Source: CAXNKH01 sp049296795 (lineage in GTDB: Bacteria > Pseudomonadota > Gammaproteobacteria > Burkholderiales > Burkholderiaceae_C). Taken from it: a stretch of DNA of 64,000 nucleotides. Position numbers and translations under genes: made by a program. Where the stretch lies: assembly GCA_049296795.1 (NCBI GenBank), contig JBAQTC010000006.1:1-64000 (forward strand). The letters run 5' to 3'. This document shows, piece after piece, positions 33,962 to 42,496 of this stretch (positions are counted from its first letter, which is position 1; every line of letters starts with the position of its first letter). The notes beneath the pieces were generated by a model. It saw only the letters and a program-made list of their open reading frames with translations. It had not been told where the DNA came from and searched no databases.

Positions 33962-34810
33962 CTAGCCCGGACCGCTGCGCCGAGCCCGCTCGTACAACGG
34001 CAGCACTTTGGGTAGGTTTTTTTCGATGTCGGAGATGCGGGTGTTGCTGGAGGGATGGGTTGACAGCCACTGTGGTGGCGCACCTTTGCTGGCGGCTCCC
34101 ATTTTTTGCCATAGCGTGACGCCGGCTCTCGGGTCGTAACCGGCCCGGGCTGCCAGCTCCATTCCCACCAGGTCGGCCTCGGATTCATCTTCTCGCCCAA
34201 ACTCTAGCGTCAACAAATTGGCACCACCGCGAGCGATGCCGTCGGTCAGGCGCGGGTCGATGCCGAATACGCTGGCAGCAATGGCGCCCCCTATTCGTGC
34301 CGCACCCTGCGTCACGGCCGACTTGCCCATGCGCTCCCTGGCGTGTTCGCGCAAGGCGTGGGCAATTTCATGGCCCATGACGGTCGCTACCTCGTCGTCG
34401 TTGAGTTCCAGTTTCTCCAGAATCCCGGTGTAGAAAACAATCTTGCCGCCAGGCATACAAAAAGCATTGATTTGGCTGGAGCCAATCAAGTTGACTTCCC
34501 ATTTCCAGTCACGGGCCCGCGGATTCCAGTCCAGCGCAAAAGGAATGATTTTTTGTGCGATAGCGCGCAGTCGCTGCACCTGGGGATGGTCTTTTGGCCC
34601 TAGAGCGCGCTTGCTATGCGCTTGCTCCAGCAGTTGCAAATACTGTTGTTGCGCCGATTGCTCGACCTGCTCGGCCGGCACCAGTTTGCTGAAAGCAGAG
34701 TTTTTCCCGACCTCCACCCCATCGCGTGCCATGGCCTGCGTCCCAAGCAACAGCCAAGCGCACAACAACCCGACCCAAGTTTTCAAATTTTCAGTTGTTG
34801 TCATCTTCAT
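33962..34810 (-). CDS. M48-family periplasmic metalloprotease
   Basis: 282 residues. Signal peptide with WVGLLCAWLLLGTQAMA, then an M48 peptidase domain: zinc site HEIAH at residues 147-151, third ligand region E209-x-x-x-D213 in GREDESEAD, and SQINAFCMPGGKIVFYTGIL before it. A C-terminal STHPSSNTRISDIEKNLP segment is typical of LoiP/YggG and BepA-like outer-membrane quality proteases. Divergent from ampG with an 80-nt gap. Confidence 0.9.
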   Translation of the reverse strand: MKMTTTENLKTWVGLLCAWLLLGTQAMARDGVEVGKNSAFSKLVPAEQVEQSAQQQYLQLLEQAHSKRALGPKDHPQVQRLRAIAQKIIPFALDWNPRARDWKWEVNLIGSSQINAFCMPGGKIVFYTGILEKLELNDDEVATVMGHEIAHALREHARERMGKSAVTQGAARIGGAIAASVFGIDPRLTDGIARGGANLLTLEFGREDESEADLVGMELAARAGYDPRAGVTLWQKMGAASKGAPPQWLSTHPSSNTRISDIEKNLPKVLPLYERARRSGPG

Positions 34811-34890
34811 TTACATCCCTTGACGCCAGCGCAAATTTCCGCACAAATCGCAAGCTGTCCCGCAGAGCTTGCTAACTTGTATTATTCCGC

Positions 34891-36231
34891 ATGCCTCAAA
34901 GTGCCATCGACAGCCAGGAAATCAAGCCCTCGTGGGCCGCCACGCTCAGGGTTTACCTAGAACCCCCCACATTGCGCATGCTGCTGCTGGGCTTTTCGGC
35001 CGGCCTGCCCTTGCTTCTGGTGCTGGGCACGCTGAGTTTCTGGCTGCGCGAAGCCGGCATTGACCGCAGCACCATTGGTTACTTGAGCTGGGTCGGACTG
35101 GCTTACGCTTTCAAATGGGTCTGGGCCCCGCTGGTTGATCGACTGCCGATTCCCCTGTTAACCCGGCTGCTCGGACGCAGGCGCAGCTGGCTGCTGTTGG
35201 CCCAACTGTCTGTCATGGCCGGTCTGGTCGGGATGGCTTTCAATGACCCGCAATTGGCCTTGCAACCGGTGGTCTGGTGTGCGCTGGCCGTAGCCTTCGG
35301 ATCAGCCACTCAAGACGTTGCTTTAGATGCCTACCGTATCGAGTCGGCCGGCAGTGAGCGGCAAGCGGCGCTCGCTGCCGCTTACCAAACGGGTTACCGA
35401 CTGGCCATGATCTGGGCCGGTGCCGGGGTGCTGTGGTTGGCTGCTCGCGCCGAGATTGCTGCGGCCCTAGGCAGTTACCAGGCGCAGGCCTGGCAAAGCG
35501 CTTATCTGGTGATGGCCGCTTCCATGTTGCTCGGCGTTCTAACCGTGCTGCTCGCGCCGGAACCCGTCCGGGTCGAATTGCCACCGGCCAAAAATCTCAA
35601 GCAATGGTTGCAAAGCGCGCTAATCGCCCCTTTTGCCGACTTCATCCGGCGCTACCAATGGCAAGCCGTGCTGATTTTGTCCCTGATCGCGGTTTATCGG
35701 ATCAGCGATGTGGTGATGGGCATCATGGCCAACCCGTTTTACGTGGACATGGGTTACAGCAAGGACGAGGTGGCGGCGGTCACCAAGGTGTACGGCATCA
35801 TCATGACCCTGCTCGGCGCTTTCATCGGTGGCATTTTGTCGCTGCGTTTGGGCGTGATGCGAGTGCTGATGCTGGGCGCCGTGCTCAGTGCGGCCAGCAA
35901 TCTGCTGTTTGCCTGGCTGGCATCGATCGGCCATGACGTGGGCGCTTTGATTTTTGTGATTTCGGCCGACAACCTCTCCAGCGGTATCGCCTCAGCTGCC
36001 TTCATTGCTTATTTGTCGAGCTTGACCAACGTCAATTACTCGGCCACCCAGTACGCGCTGTTCAGCTCGATGATGTTGTTAGCCCCCAAATGGCTGGCCG
36101 GGTTTTCCGGTCAGTACGTTGACCACTTCGGTTACAGCAATTTCTTCACCACGACCGCCTGGCTTGGTGTTCCGGTGCTGTTGCTGGTCTGGCTGGCGTC
36201 GCGCCTGACTTCGCCCCCAACACCGACATGA
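34891..36231 (+). CDS. ampG: AmpG-type muropeptide MFS transporter
   Basis: 446 residues with about 12-14 membrane segments. AmpG imports anhydro-muropeptides for peptidoglycan recycling. The start LRMLLLGFSAGLPLLLVLGTLSFWLREAG, in parts LLLGFSAGLPLLL and LSFWLREAG, and SATQDVALDAYRIE, FYVDMGYSKDEVA and SATQYALFSSMMLLAPK are all characteristic. Its stop overlaps the start of the next gene (ATGA at 36228-36231). Confidence 0.93.
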   Translation: MPQSAIDSQEIKPSWAATLRVYLEPPTLRMLLLGFSAGLPLLLVLGTLSFWLREAGIDRSTIGYLSWVGLAYAFKWVWAPLVDRLPIPLLTRLLGRRRSWLLLAQLSVMAGLVGMAFNDPQLALQPVVWCALAVAFGSATQDVALDAYRIESAGSERQAALAAAYQTGYRLAMIWAGAGVLWLAARAEIAAALGSYQAQAWQSAYLVMAASMLLGVLTVLLAPEPVRVELPPAKNLKQWLQSALIAPFADFIRRYQWQAVLILSLIAVYRISDVVMGIMANPFYVDMGYSKDEVAAVTKVYGIIMTLLGAFIGGILSLRLGVMRVLMLGAVLSAASNLLFAWLASIGHDVGALIFVISADNLSSGIASAAFIAYLSSLTNVNYSATQYALFSSMMLLAPKWLAGFSGQYVDHFGYSNFFTTTAWLGVPVLLLVWLASRLTSPPTPT

Positions 36232-37223
36232 AAACCCGACTCACCGAATTGTTCGGCCTCAGCACGCCGATAGCTCTGGCGCCTATGGCCATGGCATCGG
36301 GCGGCGCACTGACAGCAGCTTGCGCCAAAGCCGGCGCTTTGGCCCTGCTCGGTGGCGGTTATGCCGATCTGGCTTGGACCCAGCGTGAATACCGCCTGGC
36401 CTGCCAACTGGCGAGCAACCCCGAACAACAGTCACGCATCGGCTGCGGTTTTATCAGCTGGAAACTGGCCGAAGACGCTTCGGCGCTGGACTGGGTGCTG
36501 GATCAAGCCCGCCCGCCAAGCGCCATGATGCTCTCATTTGGCGACCCCAGACCTTTCGCCCAGCGCATCGCAGCAACCGGGGCCAAGCTAATTTGCCAGA
36601 TTCAACGCCTAGACCAATTACCGCTTGCGATAGAGGCGGGCGCTCACATCATCGTGGCGCAAGGGTCTGAGGCAGGCGGTCACGGCATGAATGCTTTGAA
36701 CGGTCGTTCCAGCTTGACCCTGGTGCCCGAAATCGCTGATTGGCTGGCCACGCATTCGCCGCACACGCTGCTGTTGGCAGCCGGCGGGGTCGCCGATGGT
36801 CGCGGCTTGGCTGCTGTGTTGCTCTTGGGCGCTGACGGCGCGCTGGTCGGAACCCGCTTGTGGGCCAGCCAGGAAAGCCTGGGTTTACAAGGCGCCAAGG
36901 AACTGGCCGTGGCCAGCAGCGGTGACGGCACCGTGCGCAGTCGGGTCTTTGACATCCTGCGGCAAAAAAATTGGCCCCAACCCTACGACTTTCGAACCCT
37001 GCGCAATGCTTTACATAGGCAATGGGAGGAGCGCATTGCCGAATTGGAAGCCGATCCAACGGCAGCCCGGGCCGACTACGAAGAGGGCGCGCGGCTGCTC
37101 GATTTTTCCCGCCTGCACACCACGGTCGGCGAAGCGGTTGGCCTGGTACACAACATTCCAACAGCGGCCGAGCTAATTGAGCGCATGAACCGCGAGCTAG
37201 ACCAACTGCTCAATCGCAGTTAA
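36228..37223 (+). CDS. Nitronate monooxygenase family flavoprotein
   Basis: 331-residue TIM-barrel FMN protein of the NMO / 2-nitropropane dioxygenase family: PIALAPMAMASGG near the start, VAQGSEAGGH (catalytic region), AAGGVADGRGLAAVLLLGADGALVGTR FMN-phosphate site (in parts). The substrate may be a nitronate, but many members are uncharacterised oxidoreductases. Coupled to ampG by ATGA. The stop codon TAA at 37221-37223 is partly made by the inserted inverted-repeat element. Confidence 0.88.
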   Translation: MKTRLTELFGLSTPIALAPMAMASGGALTAACAKAGALALLGGGYADLAWTQREYRLACQLASNPEQQSRIGCGFISWKLAEDASALDWVLDQARPPSAMMLSFGDPRPFAQRIAATGAKLICQIQRLDQLPLAIEAGAHIIVAQGSEAGGHGMNALNGRSSLTLVPEIADWLATHSPHTLLLAAGGVADGRGLAAVLLLGADGALVGTRLWASQESLGLQGAKELAVASSGDGTVRSRVFDILRQKNWPQPYDFRTLRNALHRQWEERIAELEADPTAARADYEEGARLLDFSRLHTTVGEAVGLVHNIPTAAELIERMNRELDQLLNRS

Positions 37224-37402
37224 ACCGAGATTGTCCATTGGGACGCGTAGGCATGGCGAGGCAAGTTGCGAGTCAGTTTGGTGTGTCGTGAGGAGTCCAT
37301 AGTCCCACTATGGACGACGAGGGATCCGCCAAAATGGCCGCAAATCGTCCGCCAGGCCTCGCGTAGGGCCAAAGGCCCGCCTAATGGACTATCTCGGTTA
37401 AA
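37222..37402. mobile_element. 181-bp MITE-like element with terminal inverted repeats
   Basis: Left end AAACCGAGATTGTCCATTGG and the reverse complement of the right end (TTTAACCGAGATAGTCCATTAG region) match at about 20 of 23 positions. Inside, GTCCATAGT-CCC-ACTATGGAC (37295-37315) is a perfect 9-bp hairpin. GCAGTT flanks both sides (37216-37221 and 37403-37408), consistent with a 6-bp target duplication. No ORF of its own. It lies exactly between two convergent genes and provides part of one stop codon and all of the other. Not matched to a named family by me. Confidence 0.65.
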
Positions 37403-38432
37403 GCAGTTCACGCACCCGCTGCGCTTGGATGTCGTTAAGACACCGGGTATGACCCAGCGGACACACACGCTGAAAACAAGGTGAACAGACGAGCGGAGGC
37501 AGGTAGGTCGGATCATTTTTGAGCCACAGCACCTTGGCCTTGTCATTGAGTGGCGGCGTGTGCAGGGGGCTGGAAGAACCAAAGATAGCAACTTGTGGCA
37601 CGCCAAAAGCTGCCGCCACATGCATCAGACCCGAGTCGTTGCTGACCACGCGGTGCGCCCCTGCGATCACGGCCAAGGCCTGATTCAATGTGGTCTTGCC
37701 CGCCAGATTCAGGCAGTGGCCCGCTAGCTTGGCATTGACGGGATCCGCGATTTCTTCGCATAAAGCGGCCTCTTTGGCCGAACCGAGCAAGACCACCGGA
37801 TGCGGCATCTGTTGTGCCAACTCGGCAAAGTGGGCCGCCGGCCAGCGCTTGGCCGGACCGAACTCGGCACCGCTTGAGAACACCAGATAGTTGCCGCGTT
37901 GCAAACCCAGCTGCGCCAGCACTTCGTCGACCAGTCCTGCGTCGAGTTGCAGCCGGGGTCTATCCTGCGCCACATCCGCCTCGCCACTGAGCGCCGAATA
38001 AAACGCCACCATCGGCGGGTGTTTGTCCTTGGCCGGGTTTTTGAGTCGATGCGTGAGCAGGCCAAAGCGGGCTTCTCCCACATAACCGACCCGCTTTGGA
38101 ATACCGGCCAGAAAAGGCAACAAGGAACTTTTGAGTGAATTGGGCAACACATAAGCTGTGTCAAAGCGACCTGCCATCTGCTTTGCCAAGCTGCGCCTCG
38201 CCTTGAGTTGCAAACCGCCGTGGGCAAACGGAAGCTCGATCACTTCGCAGACCTGCGCCATGGCGCGGTATACCGGCGCCACCCAGGGCAAGGCCCCGAC
38301 CGTCAGCCGCTCGCCGCGCGCATGAAGGCGCCGCAACAGCGGCTCGGTCATCACCGCATCGCCAATCCACTGCGGCGCAATCACCAAAGAATTAATCGGG
38401 GTCAGATTCCAATTAATTCTTGAATTCATCAT
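37398..38432 (-). CDS. waaF: Lipopolysaccharide heptosyltransferase II
   Basis: Adds the second heptose to LPS inner core, at the inner-membrane face. About 344 residues, GT-B fold, with LVIAPQWIGDAVMTEPLL near the N-terminus, FSSGAEFGPAKRWPAAHFAEL, VVSNDSGLMHVAAAFGVPQVAIFGSSSP (in two parts) and CSPCFQRVCPLGH. Residues about 6-12 (INWNLTP) are encoded by one arm of a 21-bp repeat, so the native start may have been nearer the TTG at 38387; no clear ribosome-binding site exists for either ATG at 38432 or 38429. Third gene after ilvE and the zinc-finger gene. Confidence 0.9.
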   Translation of the reverse strand: MMNSRINWNLTPINSLVIAPQWIGDAVMTEPLLRRLHARGERLTVGALPWVAPVYRAMAQVCEVIELPFAHGGLQLKARRSLAKQMAGRFDTAYVLPNSLKSSLLPFLAGIPKRVGYVGEARFGLLTHRLKNPAKDKHPPMVAFYSALSGEADVAQDRPRLQLDAGLVDEVLAQLGLQRGNYLVFSSGAEFGPAKRWPAAHFAELAQQMPHPVVLLGSAKEAALCEEIADPVNAKLAGHCLNLAGKTTLNQALAVIAGAHRVVSNDSGLMHVAAAFGVPQVAIFGSSSPLHTPPLNDKAKVLWLKNDPTYLPPLVCSPCFQRVCPLGHTRCLNDIQAQRVRELL

Positions 38433-38461
38433 GCTGGGAAAATTAATTGGAATCTGACCCC
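38398..38461. repeat. REP-like perfect 21-bp inverted repeat at the waaF start
   Basis: GGGGTCAGATTCCAATTAAT(T) at 38398-38418 and its exact reverse complement at 38441-38461, separated by 22 nt. It begins 8 nt past the stop of the zinc-finger gene and enters the waaF reading frame. The GGGGTCAGATTCC motif is one I associate with REP sequences mobilised by Y1 (RAYT) transposases in proteobacteria; no such transposase gene is in the window. Confidence 0.75.
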
Positions 38462-38468
38462 GGTTATT

Positions 38469-38666
38469 TCAGTGGCCGCCGCCGAAATGCTCGCCATCTT
38501 TGAGCTGGTATACCGTCCCGCAATAAGGGCATTTCGCTTCGCCACTGTAGCCCACATCCAAATAGACTTTGGGGTGGTTATTCCAGAGCTTCATATCGGC
38601 TTGCGGGCTGGGACAGAACACGCCGCCTTGGGCGTTCAGGTCTTTGGCCAGGAGTTGGATCACCAT
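38469..38666 (-). CDS. Small zinc-finger (CHCC-type) protein
   Basis: 65 residues ending KCPYCGTVYQLKDGEHFGGGH, which supplies the Cys-x-x-Cys and His pattern of the zf-CHCC domain; a further Cys is in GGVFCPSP. Related proteins are the bacterial cousins of mitochondrial complex I subunit NDUFS6, but function here is unknown. It starts 2 nt after the ilvE stop and precedes waaF, so it is the middle gene of one operon. Confidence 0.88.
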   Translation of the reverse strand: MVIQLLAKDLNAQGGVFCPSPQADMKLWNNHPKVYLDVGYSGEAKCPYCGTVYQLKDGEHFGGGH

Positions 38667-38668
38667 GA

Positions 38669-39607
38669 TTAAACCTTGCTGAGCCAGTGGGCGTACTTCG
38701 GGTTGCGCCCGTTGACTATGTCGAAAAATGCAGCTTGGATTTTTTCAGTCAAAGGCCCGCGTGAGCCGGCGCCAATTTCGATCCGGTCGAGTTCACGAAT
38801 CGGCGTGACTTCGGCTGCGGTTCCCGTGAAAAAAGCCTCATCGGCAATATAGACTTCATCGCGAGTGATGCGCTTTTGCACCACTTCCAAGCCCAGATCT
38901 TTGGCAATATGAAACACCGTGTTGCGGGTGATGCCGTTGAGTGCACCAGCTGACAAGTCAGGGGTGTAGACCACACCGTTCTTGATGATGAAAATGTTTT
39001 CGCCTGCGCCTTCGCTGACAAAGCCGGAGGCATCAAGCAGCAGGGCTTCGTCATAGCCATCGTCGAGCGCTTCCATATTCGCCAGAATCGAGTTGCTGTA
39101 ATTGCTGACCGCTTTGGCTTGGGTCATGGTGATGTTGACGTGGTGCCGGGTGTAGCTTGAGGTCTTGATCCGGATACCGCGCTTCATCCCTTCTTCGCCC
39201 AGGTAAGCGCCCCACGACCAAGCCGCCACCATCATGTGAATGGTGTTGCCCCGGGGGCTGACACCGAGTTTTTGTGAACCAATCCAGGTCAGGGGACGGA
39301 TGTAGCAAGACTCCAACTGGTTCTCACGCACGACCGCTTTTTGCGCTTCGCTGACCTGTTCTTTGCTGAACGGAATTGCCATGCGAAGAATTTTGGCGCT
39401 GTTGAACAAGCGCTCGGTGTGCTCTTCCAACCTAAAAATCGCGGTTCCCTGTTCTGTTTTGTAGGCCCGAACGCCCTCGAAAGCACCACAACCGTAATGC
39501 AGGGTGTGGGTCAGCACGTGAATTTTGGCGTCGCGCCAATCCACCATCTGGCCATCCATCCAGATTTTTCCATCACGGTCAGCCATTGAAGGGGGCAGGG
39601 TGCTCAT
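38669..39607 (-). CDS. ilvE: Branched-chain amino-acid aminotransferase
   Basis: 312-residue fold-type IV PLP transaminase for Leu/Ile/Val. The PLP lysine is Lys165 in MTQAKAVSNYSNS. Other landmarks are GCGAFEGVRAYKT, RPLTWIGSQKLGV, LLLDASGFVSEGAGENIFI and FFTGTAAEVTPIREL. Start MSTLPPSMADRDGKIWMDG is typical. First gene of the ilvE / zf-CHCC / waaF run. Confidence 0.97.
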   Translation of the reverse strand: MSTLPPSMADRDGKIWMDGQMVDWRDAKIHVLTHTLHYGCGAFEGVRAYKTEQGTAIFRLEEHTERLFNSAKILRMAIPFSKEQVSEAQKAVVRENQLESCYIRPLTWIGSQKLGVSPRGNTIHMMVAAWSWGAYLGEEGMKRGIRIKTSSYTRHHVNITMTQAKAVSNYSNSILANMEALDDGYDEALLLDASGFVSEGAGENIFIIKNGVVYTPDLSAGALNGITRNTVFHIAKDLGLEVVQKRITRDEVYIADEAFFTGTAAEVTPIRELDRIEIGAGSRGPLTEKIQAAFFDIVNGRNPKYAHWLSKV

Positions 39608-39652
39608 AAGTCAGTTTCCTAAGAGGGGCGGGGTCGGGTCAAAGCAGCGATT

Positions 39653-40087
39653 TTACGGTGCCGGGCTAGTCGGTGGCGTCGCGCTCGCGTCATCGCTTGG
39701 CAGCGGGCGCTCCAAAACCCACTTCACCAGCTTGCCGTGCAGGAACTCGCAAGTCACATGGGAGGCTGAGCCATCGGTCCAGCGGAACAATTCAGGCTGC
39801 TCATTGGGCGGCGATTGCAACTGGCCCAGGGCACGGGTCATGGCCAAGACATGCAAGAGATTGACCCCAGGTTTGAGCTTGGCGTTGAGCATGACAGCGC
39901 TTGCTACATAGCCAATCGGATGGTTGGTGGCGCGCTTGAGCACCTGAACCAAGCGGTTGTAGTGCAGTAACAACCACATCACCAACGCACCCACAGTCAA
40001 AGCCACACCGGCCCAGCCATAAGCCTCGTAAGACACCACCACACCAAGAACAGCGCCCAGCGGAACAAGTATTTTTTGAAATTGCAT
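39653..40087 (-). CDS. Conserved small membrane protein, unknown function
   Basis: 144 residues with two N-terminal hydrophobic segments (ILVPLGAVLGVVVSYEAYGWAG, in parts, and VALTVGALVMWLLLHY), a basic loop NRLVQVLKRATNHPIGYVASAVML and a soluble C-terminal half ending VLERPLPSDDASATPPTSPAP. It resembles small membrane proteins often left as hypothetical in Burkholderiales. No catalytic motif seen. Divergent from the glycine-zipper gene. Confidence 0.65.
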   Translation of the reverse strand: MQFQKILVPLGAVLGVVVSYEAYGWAGVALTVGALVMWLLLHYNRLVQVLKRATNHPIGYVASAVMLNAKLKPGVNLLHVLAMTRALGQLQSPPNEQPELFRWTDGSASHVTCEFLHGKLVKWVLERPLPSDDASATPPTSPAP

Positions 40088-40210
40088 GGGCTGATTTTCT
40101 CAGACTTGGAAACTGGTTCAGATCGAACTTGTTGTTACGAGCTTCCAAGACTAAGGTTGCTTGCTGCTTTTGCCGAATCTGCAGCACATTCTTTTCCCCA
40201 AGGAGTTGCA

Positions 40211-40831
40211 ATGAAAAAGTTAACTTACCAGCTCATACGTGTCGCCCTGTTATTCAGTTTGGTCGGCAGCGTCTTGGCAACGGACACCACAACGCCCAAA
40301 GCCCAGCTAGACGCCGCCAACCAAGCGGCTATGACACGCTACGAAAAAGACAAATCCCTGTGCAATGACGAAACCTCGTCCAGCGCGCGTCTTCAATGCC
40401 GCCGCGATGCCAAGGATGAATATGACAAAGCCTTGCTCACTGCGAAAACAAAAATGACGGCAACGACCCAGGCGCCCGAAGTCAAACCCGTTACCAGCTG
40501 CGCCGAATGCGCCAAAGTGATCGCTGTCAGCATGACGGAAAAAGCCGGTGAGGGCGGTACAGTCGGTTTGGTGGCCGGCGGCCTGGCCGGCGCTTTGTTG
40601 GGACGCCAAGTCGGCGGCGGAACGGGACGGGACCTGGCCACGATTGCCGGCGCTGCCGGCGGCGCTTATGCCGGCAAACAAATCGAAGGGAAAGTGAAAA
40701 GCCAAAAAATCTGGGCTGTCAGCGTGCAATATGCCAGTGGGCACAGGGGCAATTTCGAGTTCGATCACGACCCGGGACTGATGGTCGGCGATTCAGTCAA
40801 AAACTCCGGCAACACCATCATTCGCAACTAG
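40211..40831 (+). CDS. Glycine-zipper 2TM-domain envelope protein
   Basis: 206 residues with a signal peptide (LIRVALLFSLVGSVLA), a Lys/Asp-rich helical linker, a CAECAKVIAV CxxC motif, a glycine zipper (GLVAGGLAGALLGRQVGGG, AGAAGGAYAGKQIEGK) and a C-terminal small beta domain ending SVKNSGNTIIRN. SlyB-like proteins sit in the cell envelope. AAGGAG lies 7 nt before ATG 40211. A paralogue with the same CxxC-plus-zipper order is at 60128-60799. Confidence 0.85.
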   Translation: MKKLTYQLIRVALLFSLVGSVLATDTTTPKAQLDAANQAAMTRYEKDKSLCNDETSSSARLQCRRDAKDEYDKALLTAKTKMTATTQAPEVKPVTSCAECAKVIAVSMTEKAGEGGTVGLVAGGLAGALLGRQVGGGTGRDLATIAGAAGGAYAGKQIEGKVKSQKIWAVSVQYASGHRGNFEFDHDPGLMVGDSVKNSGNTIIRN

Positions 40832-40910
40832 GGTTCAGACCGGCGCAAGAACTGGCCTAGCGCCACTGTGGCTTAATCGCAGCTTCCATTTATTTCCTTC
40901 GGAGCTTTTC

Positions 40911-41075
40911 ATGGCCAAAATTATTCGTACCGAGAGTGACCGTTGCGCTCCCAAACCTGTTCCGCTGCCTGGCTACTGCCTGCCCGTCAACCGCGGTCAA
41001 AAGAGCAGCCAAGAACGTGGCACGGCAACCCGCAGCAAGAAAAACCCAGGCAAACGCCCGCACAAAGGCGGCTAA
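40911..41075 (+). CDS. Possible 54-residue basic protein
   Basis: ATG at 40911 follows GGAG by 6 nt and opens a 54-codon frame starting MAKIIRTESDRC and ending GKRPHKGG. The frame one base over (from about 40936) reads VKRAAKNVARQPAARKTQAN and KAAKKT, an Ala/Lys-rich, histone-H1-like composition, but its start is a weak GTG. One of the two may be real or the locus may be a decayed small basic protein gene. Too short for a firm call. Confidence 0.35.
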   Translation: MAKIIRTESDRCAPKPVPLPGYCLPVNRGQKSSQERGTATRSKKNPGKRPHKGG

Positions 41076-41128
41076 AAAAACGTCCCTGTCGGGCGGATGG
41101 CAACGCAGGCCTACCCGCCGCAGTGATT

Positions 41129-42496
41129 TCAGCTCAGTGAGCGAACAACTTCCATGGCTTGTTCGACTCGCTCCACCGCGTGGATGGTCAGACCTTCGAC
41201 CGGTTTTTTCGACGCATTCGCTTTAGGTACCAACGCCACGCTGAAACCCAGCTTGGCGGCTTCTTTGAGCCGCTCCTGACCACGCGGCGCAGGCCGCACC
41301 TCACCGGCCAAGCCCACTTCACCAAAAGCGAAAAAACCTTTGGGCAGGGGTTTTCCGCGCAAACTCGATGTAATGGCCAGCAACACCGGCAGGTCGGCGG
41401 CGGGTTCACTGATGCGAACCCCGCCCACCGCGTTAACGAACACATCTTGGTCAGTGCAGGCCACGCCGGCATGGCGATGCAGAACCGCCAACAACAGGGC
41501 CAGTCGGTCTCGCTCCAGCCCGACCGACAAGCGGCGCGGGCTCGGGCCACCACTGTCCACCAGTGCCTGGATTTCCACCAACATTGGGCGTGTTCCCTCC
41601 AACGTGACCATCACGCAGCTGCCGGGTACGGGTTGTGCGTGCTGCGAGAGGAAAATTGCGCTCGGGTTAGAGACGCCCTTCAAGCCCCGCTCGGTCATGG
41701 CAAAAACGCCTATTTCATTCACTGCGCCGAATCGATTCTTGATGGCACGCACCAGACGGAAACTCGAATGGGTGTCGCCTTCGAAATACAAGACGGTGTC
41801 AACCATGTGCTCCAACACGCGAGGGCCAGCCAGCGCGCCCTCTTTGGTGACATGACCGACCAGCACAATGCACGTTCCGCTGGATTTGGCAGCCCGCGTG
41901 AGGTGGGCCGCACATTCGCGCACCTGGGCCACCGAACCCGGGGCCGAAGTCAGTTGTTCAGAGTACACGGTCTGGATCGAATCGATCACGGCAATGGCTG
42001 GGCGCTGCGCTTGCAGCGTTGACAATATTTTCTCCAACTGGATTTCAGCCAACACCTTGACTTGCGAATGGTCCAACCCGAGACGGCGCGCCCGCAGCGC
42101 CACTTGCGCGCCACTTTCCTCGCCCGTCACATACAAAGTACTCTGTCCGGCACGCTGCAAAGCGTCGAGCGCCTGCAACAACAAGGTCGATTTGCCAATG
42201 CCGGGGTCGCCGCCGATCAACACCACACCACCTTCGACCATGCCGCCGCCCATCACCCGATCCAGCTCATCCAACCCAGTGGGTGTTCGCTCGATTTCCG
42301 TGGCATCGATGTCGGCCAGGGTCTGCAGCTCTGCGGTCTTGGCCAATGCAGCGAAACGATTTTTAGTCGGCGTTACGCTCTCGATCACTGACTCGATCAA
42401 GGTGTTCCAGGCATTGCAATGCGGGCATTTGCCCAGCCACTTGGGACTGACGCCGCCGCATTCATTGCAGCTGTAATTGGTTTTATCCTTCGCCAT
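41129..42496 (-). CDS. radA: DNA repair protein RadA
   Basis: 455-residue RecA-like helicase that promotes branch migration in recombinational repair. The N-terminal zinc finger CNECGGVSPKWLGKCPHC, Walker A GGDPGIGKSTL, the RadA KNRFG motif in AIKNRFGAVNEIG and the C-terminal Lon-like domain (SVGLERDRLALLLAVLHRH...GEVGLAGEVRPAPRG) are all there. ATG at 42496 overlaps the TGA of the Bug gene (TGATG), so its translation may be coupled to a transport gene. Confidence 0.96.
   Translation of the reverse strand: MAKDKTNYSCNECGGVSPKWLGKCPHCNAWNTLIESVIESVTPTKNRFAALAKTAELQTLADIDATEIERTPTGLDELDRVMGGGMVEGGVVLIGGDPGIGKSTLLLQALDALQRAGQSTLYVTGEESGAQVALRARRLGLDHSQVKVLAEIQLEKILSTLQAQRPAIAVIDSIQTVYSEQLTSAPGSVAQVRECAAHLTRAAKSSGTCIVLVGHVTKEGALAGPRVLEHMVDTVLYFEGDTHSSFRLVRAIKNRFGAVNEIGVFAMTERGLKGVSNPSAIFLSQHAQPVPGSCVMVTLEGTRPMLVEIQALVDSGGPSPRRLSVGLERDRLALLLAVLHRHAGVACTDQDVFVNAVGGVRISEPAADLPVLLAITSSLRGKPLPKGFFAFGEVGLAGEVRPAPRGQERLKEAAKLGFSVALVPKANASKKPVEGLTIHAVERVEQAMEVVRSLS

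Noticed and set aside
37266..37484. 72-codon frame inside the inverted-repeat element
   Set aside because: Runs out of the element into antisense waaF and has no transposase-like motif.
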